Counted from the first letter of the stretch, positions 1 through 7,354 are shown. The stretch is DNA of 7,707 nt from Hyphomicrobiales bacterium (GCA_016201085.1 JACQDO010000033.1:1-7707); one strand, 5' to 3'. Notes: generated by a model not told the origin, from the sequence alone. Numbers and translations: made by a program.

Positions 1-3000
1 CGGGCACCTCGAAGATCAACTCGTCGTGCACTTGCAGCAGCATCTGCGCCTTCAGCTTGGCCTTGGCGAGTTCGCCCTCCATGCGCATCATGGCGCGGCG
101 GATGATGTCGGCCGCGCTGCCTTGCAGGCGGGCGTTGATGGCGGCGCGCTCGTTGAACGAGCGGATCGAGGCATTGCTGGCCTCGATGTCGGGGTAGTGG
201 CACTTGCGGCCGAACAGCGTCAGCACATAGCCGTTACCGCGGCAGAATTCGCGCGTCTCGTCCATGTAGTCGCGGATGCCGGGGAAGCGCTCGAAATATT
301 TCTTGATGTAGGCACCGGCTTCTTCGCGCTCGATGCCGAGCTGGGCGGCGAGCCCAAAGGCCGAGATGCCGTATATGATGCCGAAATTGATCGCCTTGGC
401 GCGGCGGCGGATTTCCGCCGGCATGCCCTTGACCGGCACGCCGAACATTTCGCTAGCCGTCATGGCGTGGATATCGACGCCGTCCTTGAAGGCTTGCCGC
501 AGCGCCGGCACCTCGGCCACTTCCGACAGCAGCCGCAGCTCGATCTGCGAATAGTCGGCCGACACCAGCTTCATGCCGGGCGCGGCGACAAAGGCGCGCC
601 TTATTTTACGGCCGTCCTCGGTGCGCACCGGGATGTTCTGCAAATTCGGCTCGGAGGAGGAGAGGCGGCCGGTCGAGGTGGCGGCGAGCGCGTAGGAGGT
701 GTGCACGCGATGCGTGGTCGGATTGACGTAATTGGGCAGCGCCTCGGTATAGGTCGAGCGCAGCTTAGACACCTGCCGCCAGTCGAGAATCTTGCGCGGT
801 AGTTGATGACCTTGCTCGGCCAGCTCTTCCAGCTCGCGCGCGCCGGTCGACCATTGCCCGGTCTTGGTCTTGGTGCCGCCGGGCAGCTTCATCTTGCCGA
901 ACAGGATATCGCCGAGCTGCTTCGGCGAACCGGGATTGAGCGGCTCCCCCGCCAGCACCTTGATCTCCTCTTCAAGCGCGCCCTGCTTCTGTGCAAACTC
1001 GCCGGACAGGCGCGACAGTACCTGGCGATCGATCGAGATGCCGCGCCGTTCCATGCGCGCCAACACCTCGGGCATGGTGCGCTCCAGCGTCTCGTACACG
1101 CCGGTGACATGCTCGGCGGCGAGCCGCGGCTTGAGCGTATTCCACAACCGCAGCGTGACGTCGGCATCCTCGGCGGCGTAGTCGGTCGCCTTGTCGATGG
1201 CGACGCAATCGAACGTGACCTGCGCTTTGCCGGAGCCGGCGACGTGCTGGAAATGGATGGTATCGTGGTTGAGCCAGCGCTTGGCGAGGTCGTCCATACC
1301 GTGGCCGCCCTTGCCGGCGTCGAGCACGTAGGAGATCAGCATGGTGTCGTCATAACCGCCAATCTCGATGCCGCGCTGGGCAAACACCAGCCAGTCGTAT
1401 TTCATATTTTGCGCGACCTTGAGGATACTCTTGTCCTCGAGTAGCGGCTTAAGCGCCTTGAGCGCCTGCGCTTCCGGAATCTGATCGGCGCGCAGTTTCG
1501 ATTCCGGTGCGAACAGATCTCCACCGCCGGCCGAGCCGCCCTCACGATGGCCGAGCGGCACATAGCAGGCTTCGTTCGGGGTCAGTGCCAGCGAGAAACC
1601 GCATAGCTCGGCGGTCATCGGATCGAGGCTGGTGGTCTCGGTGTCGACCGCCACCACGCCCAGCTCATGCGCGCGCGCGATCCATTCCTTCAGGCGCGGC
1701 AGCGTGCGCACGCATTCGTATTTGCTGCGGTCGATCTTGGCATTGCGCGCGGCGTTGGCACGCGCCTCGGCGTGCGAGATGGGGGTGAGAGCGCCTTGCA
1801 CAGGCCTCTCGCTCCCTCCCCCCTTGTGGGGGAGGGTCGGGGAGGGGGGTGGGAATAGGTCGCTGCTGACCCCACCCGGCGCCGCTGGCGCGGCGCCACC
1901 CTCCCCTTGCAGGGGAGGGATAGAAGAAGCCGGCGTGAGCTTTGCATTTGCCTCGATCTGAGAGGCATCAATTCCGGTACTCTTGGCGATACGTTGGGTG
2001 ATGGTGTCGAATTCCATCGCCTTAAGAAAGGCGATCAGATTCTTATAATCTGGCTCGTGCACGGCGAGTTGCTCAACGCCAGTATCAAGAGGGACGTTTG
2101 GAACCAGCGTGACAAGCCGCTTTGAGAGTAACGCGGACTCGCGACCGTCAAATAGCTTGCGCACAGTATTACCGATCGTGCGCGATATGCTTCGCGCCCG
2201 TATAATAAGTTCGCAAAATTTGTTTCCCGCTTCCGCTAGTTCCTCAACCTTCGCCGCGTCTGCAGAAAGGTTGCCTTTCTTGTCGCGCGTAAGGTCGGTC
2301 ACACCGAATTTTTCGGCAAGGGCTTTTCCGACATCGGAAGCAGAGCCGATTTTCACCGGTGCGCTTGCGAGCGCATCGATCTCGGATTGCAACTTGGTAA
2401 GTCGCTTGGTCAGCCTCTCATCGACCGCTTCCGGCTTAAGCTTCAATATTTCGTCAAGAGACCCAAATTCTAGAATGAGTGCGGCGGCCGCTTTGGGGCC
2501 GATGCCTGATACGCCGGGCACGTTATCGCTCGAATCGCCGATCAGTGCCTGCACCTCAATTACTTTTTCGGGGCCGACGCCGAATTTATCGATCACTTCA
2601 TCTCGGCCAATTCGTCTGTCGTTTACGGTATCGTACAAAGAAACGCCGTTGCCGACGAGCTGCATTAGGTCTTTGTCGGATGAGACAATCGTAGTCGTCG
2701 CCTTAGCTTCGGTAGCAAGTCGCGCATAGGTCGCGATCAAATCGTCGGCCTCGAAGCCCGCCTGTTCTAGGCAAGGGAGTTCGAAGGCGTGTACTGCGTC
2801 ACGCATAAGCGGAAATTGCGGAATGAGATCGGCCGGCGGATCTGGCCGATGAGCCTTGTATTCGGGATAGAACTCGGTGCGGAAGGTCTTTTCCGACTTA
2901 TCGAATACGACCGCCAAGTGGGTAGGCTTATCCTCTGGCTTCATCTCCTTGAGCAGCTTCCAAAGCATTGCGCAAAACATCCGAACGCCACCGGTTGGTA

Positions 3001-3190
3001 ATCCGTCAGACCGATAGTTGTATTTTTTGGGCTGGTTCATCGCCTGAAAATAGGCGCGGAAGATGTAGCCGGAGCCGTCCACCAGAAACAGGTGGTCGCC
3101 CTTCTTGAGCGGGCGGGCCGCCGGATTATAGGGGACGGGCGCGTCGTGCGCGTGCTTGGCCTTCGTTTTGGATTTTGCGCTGGTCGGCAT
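1..3190 (-). CDS. polA: DNA polymerase I, C-terminus cut by window edge
   Basis: DNA polymerase I fills gaps and removes RNA primers in replication and excision repair. The frame is open from the ATG at 3190-3188 to base 1, giving 1063 complete codons; about 40 C-terminal residues should lie outside. The 5' nuclease domain (about 30-330) shows the YKAHRP block, FEADDL (about 144-149), SSDKDL (about 168) and GDSSDNVPG with the helix-hairpin-helix GIGPKAA (about 217-235). The proofreading exonuclease keeps all three motifs: VDTET (about 514), QNMKYD (about 594) and YAAEDAD (about 669). The polymerase domain has motif A VSADYSQIELR (about 875), motif B RRAKAINFGIIYG (about 927) and motif C QVHDEL (about 1053). 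All three activities therefore look intact. The protein is longer than E. coli PolA (928 aa), partly because of a palindromic insert at about residues 423-464. No good Shine-Dalgarno precedes the ATG, and no in-frame start was seen just upstream. Residues about 47-420 have lower GC and different codon use. The gene is divergent from ugd. Confidence 0.97.
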   Translation of the reverse strand, partial: MPTSAKSKTKAKHAHDAPVPYNPAARPLKKGDHLFLVDGSGYIFRAYFQAMNQPKKYNYRSDGLPTGGVRMFCAMLWKLLKEMKPEDKPTHLAVVFDKSEKTFRTEFYPEYKAHRPDPPADLIPQFPLMRDAVHAFELPCLEQAGFEADDLIATYARLATEAKATTTIVSSDKDLMQLVGNGVSLYDTVNDRRIGRDEVIDKFGVGPEKVIEVQALIGDSSDNVPGVSGIGPKAAAALILEFGSLDEILKLKPEAVDERLTKRLTKLQSEIDALASAPVKIGSASDVGKALAEKFGVTDLTRDKKGNLSADAAKVEELAEAGNKFCELIIRARSISRTIGNTVRKLFDGRESALLSKRLVTLVPNVPLDTGVEQLAVHEPDYKNLIAFLKAMEFDTITQRIAKSTGIDASQIEANAKLTPASSIPPLQGEGGAAPAAPGGVSSDLFPPPSPTLPHKGGGSERPVQGALTPISHAEARANAARNAKIDRSKYECVRTLPRLKEWIARAHELGVVAVDTETTSLDPMTAELCGFSLALTPNEACYVPLGHREGGSAGGGDLFAPESKLRADQIPEAQALKALKPLLEDKSILKVAQNMKYDWLVFAQRGIEIGGYDDTMLISYVLDAGKGGHGMDDLAKRWLNHDTIHFQHVAGSGKAQVTFDCVAIDKATDYAAEDADVTLRLWNTLKPRLAAEHVTGVYETLERTMPEVLARMERRGISIDRQVLSRLSGEFAQKQGALEEEIKVLAGEPLNPGSPKQLGDILFGKMKLPGGTKTKTGQWSTGARELEELAEQGHQLPRKILDWRQVSKLRSTYTEALPNYVNPTTHRVHTSYALAATSTGRLSSSEPNLQNIPVRTEDGRKIRRAFVAAPGMKLVSADYSQIELRLLSEVAEVPALRQAFKDGVDIHAMTASEMFGVPVKGMPAEIRRRAKAINFGIIYGISAFGLAAQLGIEREEAGAYIKKYFERFPGIRDYMDETREFCRGNGYVLTLFGRKCHYPDIEASNASIRSFNERAAINARLQGSAADIIRRAMMRMEGELAKAKLKAQMLLQVHDELIFEVP
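1811..1922. repeat. GC-rich palindromic element inserted in frame within polA
   Basis: This is a compound inverted repeat inside the polA coding sequence. Hairpin one pairs CCCTCCCCC (1814-1822) with GGGGGAGGG (1828-1836) around loop CTTGT. Hairpin two pairs CCCTCCCC (1899-1906) with GGGGAGGG (1912-1919) around loop TTGCA. Between them GGGTGGG (1847-1853) pairs with CCCACCC (1871-1877), GGTC (1858-1861) with GACC (1868-1871), and GGCGCCGC (1878-1885) with GCGGCGCC (1890-1897). The two ends are therefore inverted copies of one REP-like unit. In the polA frame it encodes a Pro/Gly/Ala-rich stretch with IPPLQGEGG and FPPPSPTLPHKGGG. It has no stop in that frame, and other frames also stay open. 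From memory, elements of this look are widely dispersed in Hyphomicrobiales genomes. The exact ends cannot be fixed without an uninterrupted homologue. Confidence 0.85.
1926..3050 (-). other. Low-GC, codon-atypical segment of polA
   Basis: This part of polA, coding for most of the 5' nuclease domain and the following linker, differs in composition from the rest of the window. Hand counts of 60-base blocks give 52% GC (from 2041), 47% (2161), 55% (2221), 55% (2341), 62% (2461), 53% (2641), 52% (2941) and 48% (3001). Blocks outside give 67% (3061), 68% (1021), 78% (3541) and 58% (601). Codons rare elsewhere in the window (TTA, CTA, ATA, AGA, CGA, GTA) cluster here. The change is abrupt near 3050, and on the other side it coincides with the palindromic element. 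The encoded motifs are intact, so the segment looks functional. Transfer or recombination is inferred. Relaxed codon selection is the alternative. Confidence 0.6.
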
Positions 3191-3328
3191 GGGGCGAATG
3201 TGGGCCCGGGCGCGGCGTTAATCAATCTGTCGCCGGACTCGGCCACAGAAAATGCGGCCCTCGCCACTGCGGGTTGTCTCTGCTATGAGACCGCCGGCGG
3301 GAACAATCGATTTCGACCAGGGAATTCC
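3191..3328. promoter_or_regulatory. Divergent polA-ugd intergenic region
   Basis: These 138 bases separate the divergent starts of polA and ugd and must carry promoters for both unless transcription enters from elsewhere. I could not assign a convincing -35/-10 pair on either strand. Two small dyads are visible: an imperfect one at 3241-3259 (GGCC arms plus CA/TG with one mismatch, loop GAAAA), and GTCTC/GAGAC at 3276-3280 and 3287-3291 around a six-base spacer. The second lies about 40 bases before the ugd start, where a regulator could bind, but dyads this short also arise by chance. Confidence 0.4.
3319..3323 (+). promoter_or_regulatory. Ribosome binding site of ugd
   Basis: AGGGA lies five bases before the ATG at 3329. 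It supports that start over the longer open frame running upstream, which would reach back into the polA coding region and lacks homologous sequence before the MRVAMIGTGYVG start. Confidence 0.7.
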
Positions 3329-4639
3329 ATGCGCGTTGCCATGATCGGCACCGGCTATGTCGGCCTCGTATCCTGGGCCTGCTTTGCCGATTTCGGCCAC
3401 GAAGTGACCTGCGTCGATAAGGACACCGCCAAGATCGCGGCGATCGAGCGCGGCGAGATGCCGATCTACGAGCCGGGGCTGAGCGAGCTGGTCGCCGCCA
3501 ACCGGCGCGCCGGCCGGCTCAAATTCACCGTCGATCTGCCCGCCGCGGTCAAGGCCGCCGACGCGGTGTTCATCGCGGTCGGCACGCCATCGCGCCGCGG
3601 CGACGGCCATGCCGATTTGTCTTACGTGTTCGACGCCGCCCGCGAGATCGCCGGTGCGCTCTCCGGCTTCACCGTGGTCATCACCAAATCGACCGTGCCG
3701 GTCGGCACCGGCGACGAGGTCGAGCGCATCATCCGCGAAACGCGCGCCGATGCACAATGCGCCGTGGTGTCCAATCCGGAATTCCTGCGCGAAGGCGCCG
3801 CCATCCGGGACTTCAAGCTGCCCGACCGCATCGTGGTCGGCAGCGAGGATGCGCGCGCGCGCGAGGTGATGAGCGAGCTCTATCGCCCGCTCTATCTCAA
3901 CCGCTCGGCGATCCTGTTCACCGGCCGGCGTACCGCCGAGCTGATCAAATACGCCGCCAACGCCTTCCTCGCCACCAAGATTACCTTCATCAACGAGATC
4001 GCCGATCTGGCCGAGAAGGTCGGCGCCGACGTGCAGGAGATTGCGCGCGGCATCGGGCTCGACAACCGCATCGGGGCGAAATTCCTGCATGCCGGGCCGG
4101 GCTTCGGCGGCTCGTGCTTTCCCAAGGACACGGTGGCGCTGATCAAGACCGCACAGGATCATGAGGCGCCGCTGCGCATCGTCGAGGCGGTGGTGGCGGT
4201 GAACGACGCGCGCAAGCGCGCCATGGCGCGCAAGGTTTCAAATGCGCTCGGCGGCGAATTGCGCGGCAAGACCGTCGCCGTGCTGGGCCTGACCTTCAAG
4301 CCGAACACCGACGACATGCGCGAGGCGCCGTCGATCCCGCTCATCACCGCGCTGCAGGACATGGGCGCCAAGGTGCGCGCCTTCGACCCCACCGGCATGG
4401 AGCAGGCCAAGCCGCTGTTCGCCAACGTCACCTTCTGCGACGATGCCTATAGCTGCGCCGAGGGCGCCGCCGCGCTGGTGATCGTCACCGAATGGGAGCA
4501 GTTCCGCGCGCTCGATTTCGCGCGGCTGAAGACGCTCATGGCGAGCGCGGTGCTGGTCGACCTGCGCAATGTCTACCGGCCGGAGGAGGTCGCGCGCCAC
4601 GGCTTCGCCTACGAGGGCGTCGGGCGGGCGAAGAAATGA
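3329..4639 (+). CDS. ugd: UDP-glucose 6-dehydrogenase
   Basis: The enzyme oxidises UDP-glucose to UDP-glucuronate with two NAD+ in the cytoplasm, supplying precursor for exopolysaccharide, capsule or glycolipid synthesis. The protein has 436 residues, the usual size for bacterial Ugd. The N-terminal Rossmann domain starts at once with MIGTGYVGLV (GxGxxG at 7-12) and an acidic residue after the second strand (VDKD). Further conserved blocks are STVPVGTGDEV, NPEFLREGAAI, and KYAANAFLATKITFINEIADL in the central helix. The catalytic cysteine is Cys263 in GPGFGGSCFPKDT. The C-terminal UDP-binding domain carries GLTFKPNTDDMREAPS. One oddity is Trp16 in GLVSWACF, where relatives normally have glycine. 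The start is set by the ribosome binding site and by the Rossmann strand at the N-terminus. GDP-mannose dehydrogenase is a related alternative, but the motif set fits Ugd better. It is followed by a palindromic repeat, so it is probably not tightly coupled to hrpB. Confidence 0.95.
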   Translation: MRVAMIGTGYVGLVSWACFADFGHEVTCVDKDTAKIAAIERGEMPIYEPGLSELVAANRRAGRLKFTVDLPAAVKAADAVFIAVGTPSRRGDGHADLSYVFDAAREIAGALSGFTVVITKSTVPVGTGDEVERIIRETRADAQCAVVSNPEFLREGAAIRDFKLPDRIVVGSEDARAREVMSELYRPLYLNRSAILFTGRRTAELIKYAANAFLATKITFINEIADLAEKVGADVQEIARGIGLDNRIGAKFLHAGPGFGGSCFPKDTVALIKTAQDHEAPLRIVEAVVAVNDARKRAMARKVSNALGGELRGKTVAVLGLTFKPNTDDMREAPSIPLITALQDMGAKVRAFDPTGMEQAKPLFANVTFCDDAYSCAEGAAALVIVTEWEQFRALDFARLKTLMASAVLVDLRNVYRPEEVARHGFAYEGVGRAKK

Positions 4640-4653
4640 CTTACCTCAGAAAT

Positions 4654-4751
4654 TGTCATGCCCCGCGAAGGCGGGGCATCCAGTAACCTCGGTCTCGCAA
4701 TACAATTGATGCTTGCGTTTACTGGATCGTCCGCCTTCGCGGACGATGACA
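4654..4751. repeat. REP-like inverted pair of hairpins between ugd and hrpB
   Basis: Two 33-base arms (4654-4686 and 4719-4751) are inverted copies of each other, separated by 32 bases. Each arm is itself a hairpin: ATGCCCCGC/GCGGGGCAT around loop GAAG (4658-4679), and CGTCCGC/GCGGACG around loop CTTC (4728-4745). Outer TGTCAT (4654-4659) matches ATGACA (4746-4751), and ATCCAGTAA (4678-4686) matches TTACTGGAT (4719-4727). The arms differ at six positions that form three compensatory base-pair changes, so both stems are preserved. This is the architecture of a BIME-type dispersed repeat. From memory, elements starting GTCATGCCC are common in Hyphomicrobiales. It could end or attenuate ugd transcription, but there is no T-run, so it is not called a terminator. 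Its right end carries an ATG in the hrpB frame. Confidence 0.88.
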
Positions 4752-4757
4752 CTGAAA

Positions 4758-7223
4758 ATGAAATCTTTCGACTCACCACTCCCCATCGACGACGCGTTGC
4801 CGCGTCTCACCGTCGCGCTCGCCGCGAACAATGCCGTCGTGCTGGTGGCGCCGCCGGGCGCGGGCAAGACCACGCGCGTGCCGTTGGTGCTATTGGACCA
4901 AGCGTGGGCGAAGGATAAGAAAATCCTGGTGCTGGAGCCGCGCCGGCTCGCCGCCCGCGCCGCCGCTTCTCGCATGGCGTCGACGTTACAAGAGCAGGTC
5001 GGCGACACGGTGGGCCTGCGCGTGCGCTTCGGCTCCAAGGTCTCCAAGCGCACCCGCATCGAGGTCATCACCGAGGGCGTGTTCACGCGGCTGGTGCTGG
5101 ATGATCCATCGCTCGACGGCGTCGCCGCCGTGCTGTTCGACGAATTCCATGAGCGCTCGTTGGACGCCGATCTTGGCCTCGCGTTGGCGCGCGACGCGCA
5201 GCAGGGTCTGCGCGAGGACCTCAAGCTGCTGGTGATGTCGGCGACGCTCGACGGCGCGCGCGTGGCGGCGCTGCTTGGCGGCGCACCGGTGGTGGAAAGC
5301 CAGGGCCGCAGCTTCACGGTGACGACGCGCTATCTCGGGCGCGATCAACGCGAACGGATTGAAACGCAGGTCGCCGACGCGGTTTTGCGCGCCTTGCGCG
5401 CCGAGCCAGGTTCGGCGTTGGTGTTCCTGCCCGGCGCCGCCGAAATCCGCCGCACCGAAACGCTGCTCAGAGAGCGCGTGAACGATGCGAGCGTCGATGT
5501 CGTCGCGCTCTATGGCGCGCTCGACGCGCGCGAGCAGGACCGCGCCATTTCGCCGGCGCCGGCTGGGCGGCGCAAGGTGGTGCTGGCGACTTCGATCGCG
5601 GAAACCTCGCTCACCATCGAAGGCGTGCGTGTTGTCATCGACAGCGGACTGTCGCGCGTGCCGCGCTATGAGCCCGATGTCGGCCTGACGCGGCTGGAAA
5701 CCGTGCGCGTCTCGCGCGCGGCCGCCGACCAGCGGCGCGGGCGCGCCGGCCGCACCGAGCCGGGCGTCTGCTACCGGCTATGGGACGAACCGCAAACAGG
5801 CTCGCTGGAGCCCTACACACGGCCGGAAATCCTGTCGGCCGATCTGTCGTCCTTCGTGCTCGACTTGGCGCAATGGGGCGCGAGCGATCCGGGCAAGCTG
5901 GCGTTTCTCGACCCGCCGCCACAGGCCGCGCTGAGCGAAGCGAAGAGCCTGTCGCGCGAGCTCGGCGCCATCGATGCGCAGGGCCGCATCACCGAGGAGG
6001 GCCGTCGCCTGCGCGCTTTGCCGCTGCCGCCGCGGCTGGCGCGCATGGTGGTCGATGCCGGCGCGCAGGGTACCGGCGAGCTTGCCGCGATGATTGCCGC
6101 AGTGCTCACCGAACGCGGGCTCGGCGACGACGATGTAGACTTACGTCATCGTCTCGACCAGTTCCGTCGCGATTGCTCGCGCCGCGCCGAGGATGCGCGC
6201 GCGATGGCGAAACGGTGGGCTTCTTCTTTCTCCTCCAAGAGCATGGAAGATGAAAACCCTGGCGCTATCCTCGCGCTCGCCTATCCCGACCGCATCGCCA
6301 AGAGCCGCGGTGGCGGCAACGGCGGTTTCCTGCTGGCGAACGGACGCGGCGGCAATGTCGATCCGGCTTCATCGCTGGCGCGCGAGTCGTTCCTCGTTGT
6401 CGCTGAGCTGACCGGCGCGGCGGCGGCGAGTCGCATCGTGCTGGCGGCGCCGATCGCGCTCGACGAGATCGAGACGCTATTTGTCGACACAATCGAAGAC
6501 CGCGAGGCGGTGAGTTTCGACGCCGCCTCCGCCTCGCTGCGCGCGCGCCGCACGCGCCGGCTCGGCGCCCTGGTTTTGGCGGAGCAGATCAAACAGGTCG
6601 TGCCCGATGCCGACAGCGCCAAACTGCTGGCGGAAGGTATCGCCGCGCTTGGCATCGGCAAGCTGCCGTGGAGCAAGCCGCAACAGCAGTTGCGCAACCG
6701 CGTGTCGTTCCTGCGTCGTTCGGAAGGCGACGAATGGCCCGATCTCACGGACGCGGCGCTGGCGCCTGGTGCCGCCGATTGGCTGGCGCCGTTTCTCACT
6801 GGCAAGACGGCGCTGGCGCAGATCGGCGCCGACGATCTTTCCGCTGCGCTCGATACGCTGATCCCTTGGAATTTGCGCAAGCGGCTCGACGCCGAGGCGC
6901 CGACCCATTTCACCGCGCCGTCCGGCTCGCATGTGCCGATCGAATACGAAGCGGAGGAGGGGCCGAAGCTGTCCATCCGCGTGCAGGAACTGTTCGGCCT
7001 TGCCCAGCATCCGGCCATCGCCGGCGGACGCGTGCCGCTGGTGATCGAGCTGCTGTCGCCGGCACACCGGCCGGTGCAGGTGACGCGCGACCTGCCCGGT
7101 TTCTGGCGCGGCAGCTACGCCGACGTGAAAGTCGAGATGCGCGGACGCTATCCGCGCCATCCCTGGCCGGACGATCCGCTGCACGCGCCGGCCACCCGCC
7201 GCGCCAAGCCGCGCGGGCAATAA
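4758..7223 (+). CDS. hrpB: ATP-dependent helicase HrpB
   Basis: This is a DEAH/RHA-type helicase of the HrpB family, cytoplasmic, with an RNA-related role that is poorly defined in most bacteria. The chosen start gives 821 residues, close to the family length of about 800-850. Helicase motifs in order are Walker A PPGAGKTT (32-39), LVLEPRRLAARAAA (Ia), the DEFH box (128-131), SAT (161-163), ATSIAETSLTIEGV (V, about 275) and QRRGRAGR (VI, 325-332). The helicase-associated domain follows. The HrpB-specific C-terminus shows PGFWRGSYADVKVEMRGRYP and HPWPDDP near the end. These features separate it from HrpA, which is far longer. ATG 4758 (MKSFDSPLPID) fits the usual family N-terminus; an in-frame ATG at 4746 lies inside the repeat, and a TTG at 4713 is possible but unlikely. 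No clear Shine-Dalgarno is seen. It is probably transcribed independently of ugd. Confidence 0.94.
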   Translation: MKSFDSPLPIDDALPRLTVALAANNAVVLVAPPGAGKTTRVPLVLLDQAWAKDKKILVLEPRRLAARAAASRMASTLQEQVGDTVGLRVRFGSKVSKRTRIEVITEGVFTRLVLDDPSLDGVAAVLFDEFHERSLDADLGLALARDAQQGLREDLKLLVMSATLDGARVAALLGGAPVVESQGRSFTVTTRYLGRDQRERIETQVADAVLRALRAEPGSALVFLPGAAEIRRTETLLRERVNDASVDVVALYGALDAREQDRAISPAPAGRRKVVLATSIAETSLTIEGVRVVIDSGLSRVPRYEPDVGLTRLETVRVSRAAADQRRGRAGRTEPGVCYRLWDEPQTGSLEPYTRPEILSADLSSFVLDLAQWGASDPGKLAFLDPPPQAALSEAKSLSRELGAIDAQGRITEEGRRLRALPLPPRLARMVVDAGAQGTGELAAMIAAVLTERGLGDDDVDLRHRLDQFRRDCSRRAEDARAMAKRWASSFSSKSMEDENPGAILALAYPDRIAKSRGGGNGGFLLANGRGGNVDPASSLARESFLVVAELTGAAAASRIVLAAPIALDEIETLFVDTIEDREAVSFDAASASLRARRTRRLGALVLAEQIKQVVPDADSAKLLAEGIAALGIGKLPWSKPQQQLRNRVSFLRRSEGDEWPDLTDAALAPGAADWLAPFLTGKTALAQIGADDLSAALDTLIPWNLRKRLDAEAPTHFTAPSGSHVPIEYEAEEGPKLSIRVQELFGLAQHPAIAGGRVPLVIELLSPAHRPVQVTRDLPGFWRGSYADVKVEMRGRYPRHPWPDDPLHAPATRRAKPRGQ

Positions 7224-7354
7224 TTCAAATTGTCGCTAATCGTGTAACGGCGCAGTCACTACGAGTGAAAACGGATTTAGCGGCATGCTCTCGCGTTAAG
7301 GAGGGATTGTAGAGGTGCATGCGAGGATTGCCCCGAATTCACGGGTCATCCGTC
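7224..7354. other. Intergenic region between hrpB and the aspartic protease gene
   Basis: This 131-base gap has lower GC than the flanking genes. I see no strong hairpin followed by a T-run, so no terminator for hrpB is called. Only a short CACT/AGTG dyad is visible around 7257-7267. It carries a purine-rich AAGGAGGG at 7298-7305. No promoter could be assigned with confidence. Confidence 0.4.
7298..7305 (+). promoter_or_regulatory. Strong Shine-Dalgarno-like AAGGAGGG
   Basis: AAGGAGGG is near-perfectly complementary to the 3' end of 16S rRNA. It lies 9 bases before a GTG (7315) in a frame that looks meaningless and 13 bases before an ATG (7319) in the frame of the aspartic protease gene. The protease start at 7355 is too far away to use it. 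If it is used, the protease would start at 7319, with 12 extra residues before the hydrophobic segment. Confidence 0.4.

Noticed and set aside
26..1444. Two long plus-strand open frames (26-802 and 803-1444)
   Set aside because: They lie opposite polA, whose minus-strand frame carries all polymerase and exonuclease motifs. Their translations are low-complexity and match no known family; such shadows are expected in GC-rich DNA.
1811..1922. Frameshift or pseudogene in polA at the repeat
   Set aside because: The polA frame reads through the repeat without a stop and continues in the same frame into the exonuclease domain, so the gene is intact.
2109..2729. Plus-strand 206-codon open frame
   Set aside because: It is antisense to the 5' nuclease domain of polA, Ser-rich with no recognisable domain.
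3092..3328. N-terminal extension of ugd by 79 codons
   Set aside because: It would overlap the polA start region, has no family similarity, and the ribosome binding site and Rossmann strand both point to 3329.
3849..3862. CG dinucleotide run in ugd
   Set aside because: It is explained by Ala/Arg codons in a GC-rich genome and does not disturb the frame.
3218..4162. Minus-strand 314-codon frame opposite ugd
   Set aside because: It is an antisense shadow of a gene with a full set of Ugd motifs; its His/Asp/Gly-rich composition is typical of such shadows.
4658..4679. Intrinsic terminator after ugd
   Set aside because: The nine-pair stem is strong, but no T-run follows and the stem is half of a dispersed-type repeat, so a terminator call is not supported by sequence alone.
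6477..7220. Minus-strand 247-codon frame opposite the end of hrpB
   Set aside because: It lies opposite the conserved HrpB C-terminal domain and has no recognisable motif of its own.
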